Of a stretch of DNA of 64,000 bases, positions 50,890 to 59,179 are shown one piece after another. Source of the stretch: Clostridia bacterium (GTDB lineage Bacteria > Bacillota > Clostridia > Oscillospirales > CAG-382). The notes under the pieces were generated by a model that had not been told where the DNA came from, ran no database searches, and saw only the letters and a list, made by a program, of their open reading frames with translations. The DNA is taken from contig JAFYUZ010000030.1 of the NCBI GenBank assembly GCA_017549365.1, forward strand, positions 1-64,000, in the 5' to 3' direction. The position numbers and the translations under genes are program-made. The stretch's first letter is position 1, and the number at the start of each line of letters is the position of its first letter.

Positions 50890-51336
50890 TTACTTAAGAG
50901 CGGGGAGGATCTTTTCAACGTCTGCGTGAGGTCTGGGAATAACGTGAGTTGCAATAACTTCACCAAGACGCTCAGCAGAAGAAGAACCTGCTTCAACTGC
51001 AGCCTTAACTGCGCCAACGTCGCCGCGAACCATAACGCTTACAAGTCCGGAACCGATCTTTTCGGTGCCAACGAGTTCAACGTTTGCTGCCTTGAGCATT
51101 GCGTCTGCAGCTTCAACTGCTGCAACAAGTCCTCTTGTTTCGATCATACCTAATGCCTGCTGTGTCATAACTTTTACCTCCGTTATGTTATCAGAAATTT
51201 TAGTATTTGTGGATTTGGTGTCTGCAACATTTTGAGCGGGTGTGCTCTGAGGCTGTGCAGAAACAGCCGCGCTTTTTTTTGCCGCGGTTCTGCCTCTCGG
51301 CTTCTTTTCCGCAGTGTTTTCATTTTTTGCAGCCAT
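50890..51336 (-). CDS. hexameric shell protein (BMC-H) with 56-residue basic N-terminal tail and an internal start
   Basis: The long form is 148 aa. Residues 1-56 are a low-complexity, basic and Ala/Ser/Thr-rich tail ([18 protein letters not shown]), followed by a standard BMC-H domain (57-148, starting [20 protein letters not shown], pore loop near KIGSGL). Both possible starts have good ribosome sites: AGAGGT 8 nt before the ATG at 51336 and GGAGGT 7 nt before the ATG at 51168. A tailed and an untailed (92-aa) subunit could thus be made from one gene. The core is close to the 51676 paralogue. Confidence 0.9.
   Translation of the reverse strand: MAAKNENTAEKKPRGRTAAKKSAAVSAQPQSTPAQNVADTKSTNTKISDNITEVKVMTQQALGMIETRGLVAAVEAADAMLKAANVELVGTEKIGSGLVSVMVRGDVGAVKAAVEAGSSSAERLGEVIATHVIPRPHADVEKILPALK
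51166..51181 (-). promoter_or_regulatory. internal ribosome-binding site and start of the short BMC-H form
   Basis: GGAGGT (51181-51176) is followed after 7 nt by an in-frame ATG (51168-51166) that begins the canonical BMC-H sequence. It is a better match than the upstream start's site. Confidence 0.7.
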
Positions 51337-51349
51337 TTTAAATTACCTC

Positions 51350-51643
51350 TTATTTCTTAGTCTTTGTAAGTCTCGACGCCGACAACTCAACCATACGCTG
51401 AGTTTCTTCGTGCGGATTTGCGATAACGAAAGAAGCGCAGGGAGGTGTAACGCACGATCTTTTTGCGCATTCAACCGCCTCTGTTACGTCAGAAACGTCG
51501 CCTGTCACGATGATGGTGACAAGTCTGCCTCCGAGCTTTCGTTCCCATGTGACAAAAGAAACGTTTGCGCTTTTGCACATGATGTCAAGAGCATCAACCG
51601 CCGCAACGACGCCTGAAACTTCGACGAGTCCCAAAGATTTCAT
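51350..51643 (-). CDS. hexameric shell protein (BMC-H), divergent
   Basis: A 97-aa BMC-H protein: MKSLGLVEVSGVVAAVDALD and the conserved IIVTGDVSDVTEAVECAKRS, with a C-terminal SFVIANPHEETQRMV. It is more divergent than its neighbours and has four Cys residues. It ends 13 bp before the start of the tailed shell protein. Confidence 0.92.
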   Translation of the reverse strand: MKSLGLVEVSGVVAAVDALDIMCKSANVSFVTWERKLGGRLVTIIVTGDVSDVTEAVECAKRSCVTPPCASFVIANPHEETQRMVELSASRLTKTKK

Positions 51644-51675
51644 ATTTTTCTTCCTTTACGAATTTTATCGGAAAA

Positions 51676-51951
51676 TCAGAACTTGGGGAGAATCTTTTCC
51701 ACGTCTGCGTGGGGTCTGGGGATAACGTGTGTAGCAACGAGCTCGCCGAGAGTGGAAGCTGCCTGTCCGCCTGCTTCAACTGCAGCCTTAACTGCGCCGA
51801 CGTCGCCGCGAACCATAACGCTTACGAGTCCGGAACCGATCTTTTCGGTACCGATGAGTGTAACTTCTGCAGACTTAACCATTGCATCTGCTGCTTCGAT
51901 TGCTGCTGTGAGACCACGGGTCTCGATCATTCCCAATGCTTCCTGTGCCAT
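51676..51951 (-). CDS. major-type hexameric shell protein (BMC-H)
   Basis: A 91-aa canonical [24 protein letters not shown], pore region [20 protein letters not shown] and C-terminal [15 protein letters not shown]. It is very similar to the core of the 50890 gene, indicating tandem duplication. Probably the main facet protein, judging by its canonical sequence and biased codon use. Confidence 0.96.
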   Translation of the reverse strand: MAQEALGMIETRGLTAAIEAADAMVKSAEVTLIGTEKIGSGLVSVMVRGDVGAVKAAVEAGGQAASTLGELVATHVIPRPHADVEKILPKF

Positions 51952-51987
51952 AATATAAATCCTCCTGAAATGTAGAAATTTTTAAAA

Positions 51988-52302
51988 TTATTTTTTGTCA
52001 AGTCCCGAAAGAGCAAGCATTTTGCCTGTTCCGTCCTCGGGACGAGCGATTATGTGTTTTGTAACAACGCCCGAAACCTGGTTTGCCGCGATCTCCGCCG
52101 CATCGACAGCGGCTGTTACAGAGTCAACAGAGCCTCTGAACTTAACTGCTACGATAAGGGGAACCTTCAGCTCGTCGGGCTTCTTGGGTTTGTTTTTGTC
52201 AAAGGTCTCGGCGGTGACGTTGCCTGCCTTGCATCCTGCGTCAAGCGCGGCAAAGGCTGCAACAAGGCCGTATACCTCGATGATTCCGACTGCCTGTGTC
52301 AT
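51988..52302 (-). CDS. hexameric shell protein (BMC-H) with internal insertion
   Basis: A 104-aa BMC-H: MTQAVGIIEVYGLVAAFAAL, then a Lys/Pro-rich insertion (FDKNKPKKPDELKVP) before the IVAVKFRGSVDSV strand. The insertion lies in the region near the pore or its rim and distinguishes it from the other three. First of the four BMC-H genes in transcription order. Confidence 0.92.
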   Translation of the reverse strand: MTQAVGIIEVYGLVAAFAALDAGCKAGNVTAETFDKNKPKKPDELKVPLIVAVKFRGSVDSVTAAVDAAEIAANQVSGVVTKHIIARPEDGTGKMLALSGLDKK

Positions 52303-52339
52303 CTTTTTATAATCCTTTCGATTTGATTAAATCTTACGG

Positions 52340-53554
52340 TTATTTGTTGACAACGGCAACCTTCAGACCTTCCATCTTGACGTTTGTGATGAAAGCTTCG
52401 CTGGCCTGTTCGAGCGGGAACTTGTGTGTAATAAGCTCCTTGATCGGAAGACCGATGGCGATTGCACGCTTCAGGAAATCAAAGGTTGTCGCATAGTCTC
52501 TGAGGGTGTATACCCAAGAGCCGACGGTGGTGATCTCCTTCGAGCAGATGTCAAAGTGGGGGTTGATGGTGGCGTCTCCGCCGTTGATAAAGAATCCGAG
52601 CTCACAAAGTCCGCCGCCGTTGCGGATGAACTTGTAGATGTTTGCATGAGCGATGGGGCTTCCTGTGCACTGGAAAGCGAAATCGGCAAAATATCCGCCG
52701 AAGGCGTTCTTTACAGCGTCGGTAAGAGCCTCGATGCCCTTGTGCTCGGAGAAGTTTACGGTCCGGTCTGCGCCCATGCGCTTTGCAAAGGCAAGTCTCT
52801 TTTCGTTTCCGTCAACGGCAACGATGTTTTCAATACCCATAGTGCGAAGAACCGCAATACAGATAAGACCGATAGGTCCGCAACCCTGAACGACAACGCG
52901 GCTGTTGAATCTGAGGATGCCGGTGGTCTTTGCGCGTTCAACCGCATGGATAAGAACTGCGCAGGGCTCGATAAGGATTCTCGAATCGAGATCGAGATCG
53001 CTTACGTTAAAGATTGTCGAACCCTTTCTGATAAGAATGTAGTCTGCGAACCATCCGTTGAGATGAACGTCGTCATCGGGGAGAAGTCCGTAAACGTCGG
53101 CACCGCCAACGTTCTGCTTGTTAAGGTCGAACATTGTGATGTCGGGGTTGTCCTTGAAGATCATGCAGGAAACAACTTTGTCGCCGACCTTGAGGTCTTT
53201 GCCTGCGCTGTCCTTCTTGACGTTTTTACCCATCTTAACGATCTCGCCTGTGCCTTCGTGACCGAGAGCAACGGGGATGAGACCAAAGGGATCGCGCTTA
53301 AATTCGTGTGCGTCTGTTCCGCAAACGCCGCAGCCTTCGACCTTGACAAGAATGTCGTCGTCGCCGACTTCGGGCATGGGGACGGTCTTGAGTTCGATCT
53401 TCTCAATACCTGTGAGCATCGCAACACGGCAGGTGGAGGGGATTCCACCCGAAACAGGTGCCTTTGCGGCAGGAGCGGGAGCAGAGCTTGTTCCGCGCAT
53501 ACCTTCAAGAACCTGTTTTACGATTTCTTCGATATTGTTCTTGTTGTAATCCAT
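52340..53554 (-). CDS. zinc-type alcohol dehydrogenase with N-terminal encapsulation peptide
   Basis: A 404-aa medium-chain dehydrogenase. Residues 6-19 (NNIEEIVKQVLEGM) form an amphipathic encapsulation-type helix, followed by a Ser/Ala/Pro linker (20-40). The enzyme part has catalytic zinc ligands in GCGVCGTDAHEF and ALGHEGTGEIV and the NAD site VVQGCGPIGLICIAVL. The four-Cys structural zinc lobe of classic ADHs is not seen. It is sorbitol-dehydrogenase-like; in the compartment it may reduce lactaldehyde or propanal. It sits about where related loci carry the aldehyde dehydrogenase. Confidence 0.9.
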   Translation of the reverse strand: MDYNKNNIEEIVKQVLEGMRGTSSAPAPAAKAPVSGGIPSTCRVAMLTGIEKIELKTVPMPEVGDDDILVKVEGCGVCGTDAHEFKRDPFGLIPVALGHEGTGEIVKMGKNVKKDSAGKDLKVGDKVVSCMIFKDNPDITMFDLNKQNVGGADVYGLLPDDDVHLNGWFADYILIRKGSTIFNVSDLDLDSRILIEPCAVLIHAVERAKTTGILRFNSRVVVQGCGPIGLICIAVLRTMGIENIVAVDGNEKRLAFAKRMGADRTVNFSEHKGIEALTDAVKNAFGGYFADFAFQCTGSPIAHANIYKFIRNGGGLCELGFFINGGDATINPHFDICSKEITTVGSWVYTLRDYATTFDFLKRAIAIGLPIKELITHKFPLEQASEAFITNVKMEGLKVAVVNK

Positions 53555-53569
53555 TTTTGTAAAACTCCG

Positions 53570-54070
53570 TTACAGGCATTTTTTTGCTTCTTCTTCCACG
53601 CATGAGGCACCAAACGCCGCAAGAGCGGTGTCCTGCTCCTCACTGCCTCCGCTGACTCCCAGGCCGCCTATGATCTTACCCGAGAGAACAAGAGGTTCGC
53701 CGCCGCCGAAAATGACGATCTTGCCGTCATTTGTCTGCTGGATACCGTATAAAGGTCCGTGGGGCTGTGAAAGACTTTTGAGCTTGATGGTTGACATTTT
53801 CAGTGAAACCGAAGTGAAAGCTTTGTTAAAAGCCACGTCAAAGCTTGCAATGTACGAATCGTCCATACATTCGGTAAGAACGGGACGTGCACCCGCACTG
53901 CATATCGAAACTACGGCGCGAACGCCCATTTCGGAAGCTTTTTCTTCGATCCTTTGCGCCAGACGCTTTGCAAGGGCAAGGCTTATGGTGCTTTGATCGA
54001 TGACGGCTTTTTTGGTTTTCATTTCGTTTGACACCGCGTCAACTATTTTTGAAATGTCGGTGTTATGCAT
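53570..54070 (-). CDS. GlcG/HbpS-family (PduO C-terminal-like) protein
   Basis: A 166-aa protein of the heme-binding GlcG/HbpS/PduO-C family: LALAKRLAQRIEEKASEMGV, ASFDVAFNKAFTSVSLKMST and the glycine-rich GGGEPLVLSGKIIGGLGVSG near the C-terminus. Such proteins accompany diol-using microcompartments, but the exact role is unclear. The N-terminus (ISKIVDAVSNEM) is an amphipathic stretch that could be an encapsulation peptide. An ATG two codons upstream (54076) is an alternative start. Confidence 0.85.
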   Translation of the reverse strand: MHNTDISKIVDAVSNEMKTKKAVIDQSTISLALAKRLAQRIEEKASEMGVRAVVSICSAGARPVLTECMDDSYIASFDVAFNKAFTSVSLKMSTIKLKSLSQPHGPLYGIQQTNDGKIVIFGGGEPLVLSGKIIGGLGVSGGSEEQDTALAAFGASCVEEEAKKCL

Positions 54071-54085
54071 AAGCATTACCCGAAA

Positions 54086-54889
54086 TTATTTGCCGAGCTG
54101 TGCAAGAACTCTCTTTGTGATCTCTGCGATAACGTCAGAATCGTTGGAAGAAGAGTGAGATGTCGAGCAGCTGCCATCGCAGTTTGGACATCTGGGTCTG
54201 CCTGCTGCAACGTTGGGGCAGAGGTCAGCGGGGTGCTTACCTGTCATACCGAACTTGCGGCGGATTTCGTAAAGCTGCTGAACCTGTTCTTCGGTGAGTT
54301 CCTTGGGACCGCCGAGCATTGTGGAGATGAAGAGGAGCTGAGCGTAGAACTCAACAGATTCCATCTTGTGGTATGCCGAGAGAAGCGAATCCGAGAATGC
54401 GAGAGCACCGTGGTTTGCAAGAAGAACTGCATCATAGTGCTGGAGATACTTGGAAACCGCATCAGGAATTTCTTCTGTCGAAGGACAGCCGTATTCAGCG
54501 ATCGGAACACATCCGAGAGCGATAACTGCCTCAGGCATGATCTGAGCTGTAAGCGGGATACCTGCGATAGCAAAACCTGTTGCATACATAGGATGAGCGT
54601 GAACGACAGACTTAACGTCGGGTCTTTCCTTGTAAACTCTCATATGCATCTTGATTTCGGAAGAGGGACGGAAGCCTTCGTTTGCTTCGATAACTTCGCC
54701 TCTGCCGTTTACCTTACAGATGTATTCGGGGGTCATGAAGCCCTTGGATACACCTGTGGGGGTGCAAAGATACTGATCTTCGCCGACCTTTACGGAGATG
54801 TTGCCGTCGTTGGAAGCAACCATTCCACGGTCATAGATTCTTTTGCCGATTTCGCACATTTGAACTTTAATTGCGTACTCTGAAGCCAT
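54086..54889 (-). CDS. class II aldolase (fuculose-/rhamnulose-1-phosphate type) with C-terminal encapsulation peptide
   Basis: A 267-aa class II aldolase/adducin protein: LVASNDGNISVKVGEDQYL-type N-terminus, zinc ligands in VVHAHPMYATGFA and NHGALAFS. It would split a deoxyhexulose-1-phosphate to DHAP and lactaldehyde. After a Cys-rich linker (CPNCDGSC) and a Ser-rich spacer, the last 17 residues (DVIAEITKRVLAQLGK) look like an encapsulation helix that targets it to the shell. Codon use is strongly biased. Confidence 0.93.
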   Translation of the reverse strand: MASEYAIKVQMCEIGKRIYDRGMVASNDGNISVKVGEDQYLCTPTGVSKGFMTPEYICKVNGRGEVIEANEGFRPSSEIKMHMRVYKERPDVKSVVHAHPMYATGFAIAGIPLTAQIMPEAVIALGCVPIAEYGCPSTEEIPDAVSKYLQHYDAVLLANHGALAFSDSLLSAYHKMESVEFYAQLLFISTMLGGPKELTEEQVQQLYEIRRKFGMTGKHPADLCPNVAAGRPRCPNCDGSCSTSHSSSNDSDVIAEITKRVLAQLGK

Positions 54890-54962
54890 TTTTCTTTCTC
54901 CTTTTATAGTATTTTAAATGGTTTGTATATTTAAGCGGGGTTCCCCCGAGCTTACAAAAATT

Positions 54963-55391
54963 TTAACTTTGGCGGAGATAATCGAGAATTTCGGAAACTC
55001 CGACCGAGTGGGTTGAATCGACGTGAAAAATTTTCTTGCATCCGCAGATCTCAAGCCATCTGTCGGCAAGCGGAATGTTTGCGTCGGGATGGTCGATCTT
55101 CGTCACGATTCCGATAACGTCGCGTGTTGCCATCGAAACGATATTCGGACCGAAAAGCGAGAAGGGCTCTGTGGCGGAAATAAGAAGTCCCACAACGTCC
55201 GCTTCGTAAGAATAGATCGCAAGGGCGCCACCCAGATGCTTTGTCTGGATATATTCGCCGGGCGTGTCGATCATAACGTCGTCGCGGTTTACATACTGGG
55301 TCTTTTCGTAGTGTATCTCTTCGCCGCGAAGCGCCTGCATAAGGGTTGTTTTTCCGCTTTCGCTACGTCCGACAAGAATCAGTTTTTTCAT
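54963..55391 (-). CDS. EutP/PduV-type small GTPase-like protein
   Basis: A 142-aa Ras-like P-loop protein: G1 is LVGRSESGKTTLMQAL, G3 is IDTPGEYIQ and G4 is VTKIDHPDA. EutP/PduV proteins associate with microcompartments and may act in their positioning; some have acetate-kinase-like activity reported. Its stop is 73 bp before the aldolase start, and its start is 2 bp after the EutS-type gene. Confidence 0.92.
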   Translation of the reverse strand: MKKLILVGRSESGKTTLMQALRGEEIHYEKTQYVNRDDVMIDTPGEYIQTKHLGGALAIYSYEADVVGLLISATEPFSLFGPNIVSMATRDVIGIVTKIDHPDANIPLADRWLEICGCKKIFHVDSTHSVGVSEILDYLRQS

Positions 55392-55393
55392 GT

Positions 55394-55795
55394 CTATGTT
55401 CTTGTGATGGGACAGACGTTAAAGCCGAGCTTTTCTTGCGCATATTCGGTGACGGCACGGAAAGCGGCCTCGACGTCGGAAATAGATCCCGTGATAACAA
55501 GCGTTCCGCTGAAGCGGTCGACAAAACCCAGCTCAATGCCCGATGCCTTCATGCTGATGTCCGCCGCGATGATGGCGGTTTCGGCAGGGCTTACGGTGAG
55601 CACACCGATGGCACTGTGAGAATAGTCGATTCTGGGATCAAGACCGAGCTTTTTGTGAAGCTCTGTGTCGGGATTTGCGATTATGTGTGCAAGGGTTATC
55701 TGTTTTCCGGGGACAAGCTCCTGGATAATGCGAAGCTTTCCGCCGTCGTGATCCTTTGCCGCGGCAATAATCTGTTCGATGTTGTTTGTGTTCAT
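55394..55795 (-). CDS. EutS/PduU-type circularly permuted shell protein
   Basis: A 133-aa BMC-H of the permuted EutS/PduU class: the family signature RIIQELVPGKQITLAHIIAN is at about 22-41, followed by AIGVLTVSPAETAIIAADI and FSGTLVITGSISDVEAAF. The N-terminal extension (MNTNNIEQIIAAAKDHDGGK) is longer than usual. PduU hexamers carry a beta-barrel plug over the pore. Confidence 0.92.
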   Translation of the reverse strand: MNTNNIEQIIAAAKDHDGGKLRIIQELVPGKQITLAHIIANPDTELHKKLGLDPRIDYSHSAIGVLTVSPAETAIIAADISMKASGIELGFVDRFSGTLVITGSISDVEAAFRAVTEYAQEKLGFNVCPITRT

Positions 55796-55818
55796 TTTTC
55801 CTCTTTGTTGCGAATGTT

Positions 55819-56610
55819 TTATCCGCCGATTATTACGTCAAGACCTTCTTTTGCGGCTGTTGCGCGAAGAAGCTCCATATGTTCTTTTGTCGGGGGCGCG
55901 ATCTCGCCCATGCCGTAGTCCCTTTTAAGACCCACGTATTTGTCATATCCGAGTCTGTGGTAGGGAAGAAGATGCAATTCGTTGACCGTGCCGAGAGATT
56001 TTGTAAATCTTGCAATAGACGCGATCTCCTCGGGGGTGTCGTTGAAGGTGGGAATGACCGGCACGCGGATGACAAGCTTTTTTGCTCTCTGCGCTATTTT
56101 TTTTGCGTTTTCAAGAATAAGCTCGTTGGGCTGTGTGGTAAATTCCTTGTGCTTTGCGGAATCGATGTGCTTTATGTCCATCAAAAACAGGTCGCATACG
56201 GGAAGAAATCTTTCAATCACCGAAAACTGCGAAAAACCCGTGGTTTCAATGGCGGTGTTGATGCCGTATTCCTTGCACGCCGAAAGAAGAGCCACGGCAA
56301 AGTCGGGTTGTCCCAGAGCTTCGCCGCCCGAAAGGGTCAATCCTCCGCCCGAGCGTCTGTAATAGGGCATGTCCTTCAAAACCTGCTCCATCACTTCGCC
56401 GACGGTTACGTCGCGGCCGACGGTTTCTTCCTTGCCCGCACGCATCATTTTTTGAATTGCAAATTCCTGCGATTCGGGGTTGCAGCACCAGCGGCAACGC
56501 AGAAAGCATCCTTTAAGGAACACGATCGTGCGGATGCCCGGGCCGTCATGGACGGAAAATTTCTGAATATCAAAAATTCTGCCCGTCACCTTTTCAAACT
56601 GTTCTATCAT
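55819..56610 (-). CDS. glycyl-radical enzyme activating protein (radical SAM)
   Basis: A 263-aa activase that uses S-adenosylmethionine to put the radical on the dehydratase. The radical SAM cluster motif is CFLRCRWC (CxxxCxxC), then LSGGEALGQPDF and a KxDIKH-like LMDIKHIDS. The ferredoxin-like insertion with two extra 4Fe-4S clusters, usual in dehydratase activases of about 300 aa, is not present, so it is a compact PFL-activase-like form. Start 56610 has AGGTGA upstream. It lies 21 bp after the dehydratase gene. Confidence 0.93.
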   Translation of the reverse strand: MIEQFEKVTGRIFDIQKFSVHDGPGIRTIVFLKGCFLRCRWCCNPESQEFAIQKMMRAGKEETVGRDVTVGEVMEQVLKDMPYYRRSGGGLTLSGGEALGQPDFAVALLSACKEYGINTAIETTGFSQFSVIERFLPVCDLFLMDIKHIDSAKHKEFTTQPNELILENAKKIAQRAKKLVIRVPVIPTFNDTPEEIASIARFTKSLGTVNELHLLPYHRLGYDKYVGLKRDYGMGEIAPPTKEHMELLRATAAKEGLDVIIGG

Positions 56611-56631
56611 TGGCACTCACCTGCGTCTTTG

Positions 56632-59160
56632 TCAGAAACCTGCCTGCTCGGTACGGTTGATGATATCGTCCTGCAGGGATTTTGAAAGGGTGGTAAAGAG
56701 TGCACTGTATCCTGCAACTCGAACGACCAGCGACTTGTACTTTTCGGGATGCGCCTGGGCATCGCGCAAGGTTTCGCGGCTGACAACGTTGAACTGCATG
56801 TGGCTGCCCTTCTGATCGAAGTATGCTCTGATGAGAGCGACAAAGCTTTCAAGTCCCGAACGTCCTTCAAGAGCAGAGGGGTGGAATTTCATATTGAAAA
56901 GTGTTCCGTTGGAAGCGATTCCGTGGTCGAGCTTCGAAACAGAGTTTGCGCTCGATGTGGGACCGTGGGTGTCCTTGCCCGCCGAGGGCGAAACGCCGTC
57001 GGCAACGGGAGTGTAGGCAAGTCTTCCGTCGGGGGTGGCACCTGTCTGTGCACCGAGGGGTACGTTTGCCGATACGGGATAAAGACCTGCCTGGTAGATA
57101 CCGCCTCTGGGGTTTTTGAAAGTTTCAAGCGGCCTTGTGTAGGTGTACGCCACGTCACGGGCAAAAGCATCGATCTCGGCAATGTCGTTTCCGAATTTCG
57201 GGATCGCGTCGATCATCTCGCGCACCTTTCTGTATTTTGTGCGCTGGAAACTCTGCATACCGATGGTCTTTATCTTGTTGTAGGTTTCAACGATCATGGC
57301 TTCGGTGATGTTCTTTCCTTCTGCGGCAAGCTTTGCAATCGCTTTCTGTGTCTTTGCGCTTGCGATCTTGTCGGGAATATCTTCGCCGAAGTTGTGGTCA
57401 AGAGCATCCTTAAGCTCTGCCATGGTGATCTTTTTCTGATCGTAGACAAGCGTCTTCACTGCGTAAAGCGAGTCTGCCATGTTTGCAACGCCAAATCCCT
57501 GGGGACCCGTGAAGTTGTAGACAGCTCCGCCTTCCTGCAAGCTCTTGCCCTTGCCGATACAATCCTCGACCATACATGACTGGAAGGGAAGAGGACATCT
57601 TTCGCCGTGGGCAACGTCAATGGCGTTGTCCGCATTGACGAGAAGCTTGAGCATATAGTTGTTCTGTGCCTTGTAGGCATCGTAAAATTCTTCGAAGGTC
57701 TTCATCTTCGTTACGTCGCCGGTGTGCACGCCGATGAATTCTCCGTCGTCATAACCGTCAGAGAAAACAAGCTCGAGCGGACGGCACATATTGAAGAACG
57801 CCGCATCGTGCCAACCGTCGGTCTTGCCCGACTTCTGAGGTTCGACACAACCGATGATGTTGTAATCTCTTGCGTCCTCAATGGTAAGTCCGCGGCTGAG
57901 AAGCGAGGGAATGATGACTTCGTCGTTATAGTAGGCAGGAAGACCGACACCTGTGCGTGTAAGCTCTGCCGCTTTAATCATAAATTCGTGGGGAGTGCCG
58001 TTCCATACTCTTACCGAGAAGGAAGGCTGGGGAAGAAGAACGTGCATGGTCGCCTGAATGCACATAAACGAAAGGTCGTTTGTGGCATCAAGACCGTCTT
58101 TTGTCTGACCGCCTGCAATAAGGTTCTGGAAAAGGCTGTATCCTGCAAAACCTTCGGCAGAAGCCGCGTCTCTTACCTTGTTGAGGTCGTTGAGCTTTAC
58201 CCAGATGCAGTCCATAAGTTCCTGCGCCGCTTCGTATGTGATCTTGCCGGCATCAAGGTCTGCCTTGAAGTATGGGTACATGTACTGGTCGAAACGTCCG
58301 GGGGATATGGAATGTCCGCTCGATTCTGTCTGCAGAAGCATCTGAATGAACCAGAACGACTGGCAGGCTTCGTAAAAGCTGCGTGCGCCCTCCATGGGAA
58401 CACGAGAACAGTTTGCGGCTATGGCAATAAGCTCGTTCTTGCGCGAAATATTCTGTTCTTTCTTTGCAAGCTCAAGAGCGTGTGCCGCATATCTTGCCGC
58501 AAAAATACCCGCCGCCTTGCAGCTTGTGATCACCGCGTTGAGAAAATGCGTGCTCTTTATGTATGCGGGATCCTCAAACGAAAGCTTGGAAAGAGCATCC
58601 TTTGCTTCCTGCATAATGCCCGAAAGACCGATCTTCAATACCTTGCCGTAATCTACGGTGACGTGTCCGATACCGTTGTAGAAATAGTTGCCGGGGGTAA
58701 AGATGTTGTGCTCCATGGCTTTAAGGGTCTCTTTTGCCATATAGGAGGTGGCAAGCTCGCTTGTGGTCTTGCCGCGCCAGTATTTGTATACCTCGTGAAG
58801 AGTTGCCTTTGTGTCTTCTTCGATGCGGAAGGGATCGGCGGATCTTGTTTCTACCGTGTCAAATTCCGATTCGAGCCAATCAAAGGAGTATTCGGGGAAC
58901 ACCTGGCATCCTCTGGGGTTCTTTGTGGCAGAACCGACAATAAGCTCGCCGTCGCGGATGGTGACGGGAAGATTTTCGCAGATGTGATAAAAAGCCTTTG
59001 CACGGCGGGTGATAATGGGTTCGCCCTCGGTTGCCATGTAAGACTCGGTCAAAAGCACCGCACGGTCTGCTTCGATAACGGGCATCTTTTCATAAAGGTG
59101 CTCGATGAGCTTTTTGATTCTTTCGGTTTTTGGAATATCCTTGACAGTGTACTTTTTCAT
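56632..59160 (-). CDS. glycyl-radical diol dehydratase (B12-independent 1,2-propanediol/glycerol type)
   Basis: An 842-aa glycyl-radical enzyme. The active-site loop is NIIGCVEPQKSGKTDGWHDA (C438, E440), and the glycyl loop near the C-terminus is RVAGYSALF (G817). H166 (NGIGHVTV), H283 and D291 (SSGHSISPGRFDQ) match substrate-binding residues of diol and glycerol dehydratases, and the sequence is closest in memory to the Roseburia propanediol dehydratase and Clostridium butyricum DhaB1. It would dehydrate 1,2-propanediol to propanal. No N-terminal encapsulation extension is seen. Confidence 0.95.
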   Translation of the reverse strand: MKKYTVKDIPKTERIKKLIEHLYEKMPVIEADRAVLLTESYMATEGEPIITRRAKAFYHICENLPVTIRDGELIVGSATKNPRGCQVFPEYSFDWLESEFDTVETRSADPFRIEEDTKATLHEVYKYWRGKTTSELATSYMAKETLKAMEHNIFTPGNYFYNGIGHVTVDYGKVLKIGLSGIMQEAKDALSKLSFEDPAYIKSTHFLNAVITSCKAAGIFAARYAAHALELAKKEQNISRKNELIAIAANCSRVPMEGARSFYEACQSFWFIQMLLQTESSGHSISPGRFDQYMYPYFKADLDAGKITYEAAQELMDCIWVKLNDLNKVRDAASAEGFAGYSLFQNLIAGGQTKDGLDATNDLSFMCIQATMHVLLPQPSFSVRVWNGTPHEFMIKAAELTRTGVGLPAYYNDEVIIPSLLSRGLTIEDARDYNIIGCVEPQKSGKTDGWHDAAFFNMCRPLELVFSDGYDDGEFIGVHTGDVTKMKTFEEFYDAYKAQNNYMLKLLVNADNAIDVAHGERCPLPFQSCMVEDCIGKGKSLQEGGAVYNFTGPQGFGVANMADSLYAVKTLVYDQKKITMAELKDALDHNFGEDIPDKIASAKTQKAIAKLAAEGKNITEAMIVETYNKIKTIGMQSFQRTKYRKVREMIDAIPKFGNDIAEIDAFARDVAYTYTRPLETFKNPRGGIYQAGLYPVSANVPLGAQTGATPDGRLAYTPVADGVSPSAGKDTHGPTSSANSVSKLDHGIASNGTLFNMKFHPSALEGRSGLESFVALIRAYFDQKGSHMQFNVVSRETLRDAQAHPEKYKSLVVRVAGYSALFTTLSKSLQDDIINRTEQAGF

Positions 59161-59179
59161 GATATGCCTCTTTTGTATT

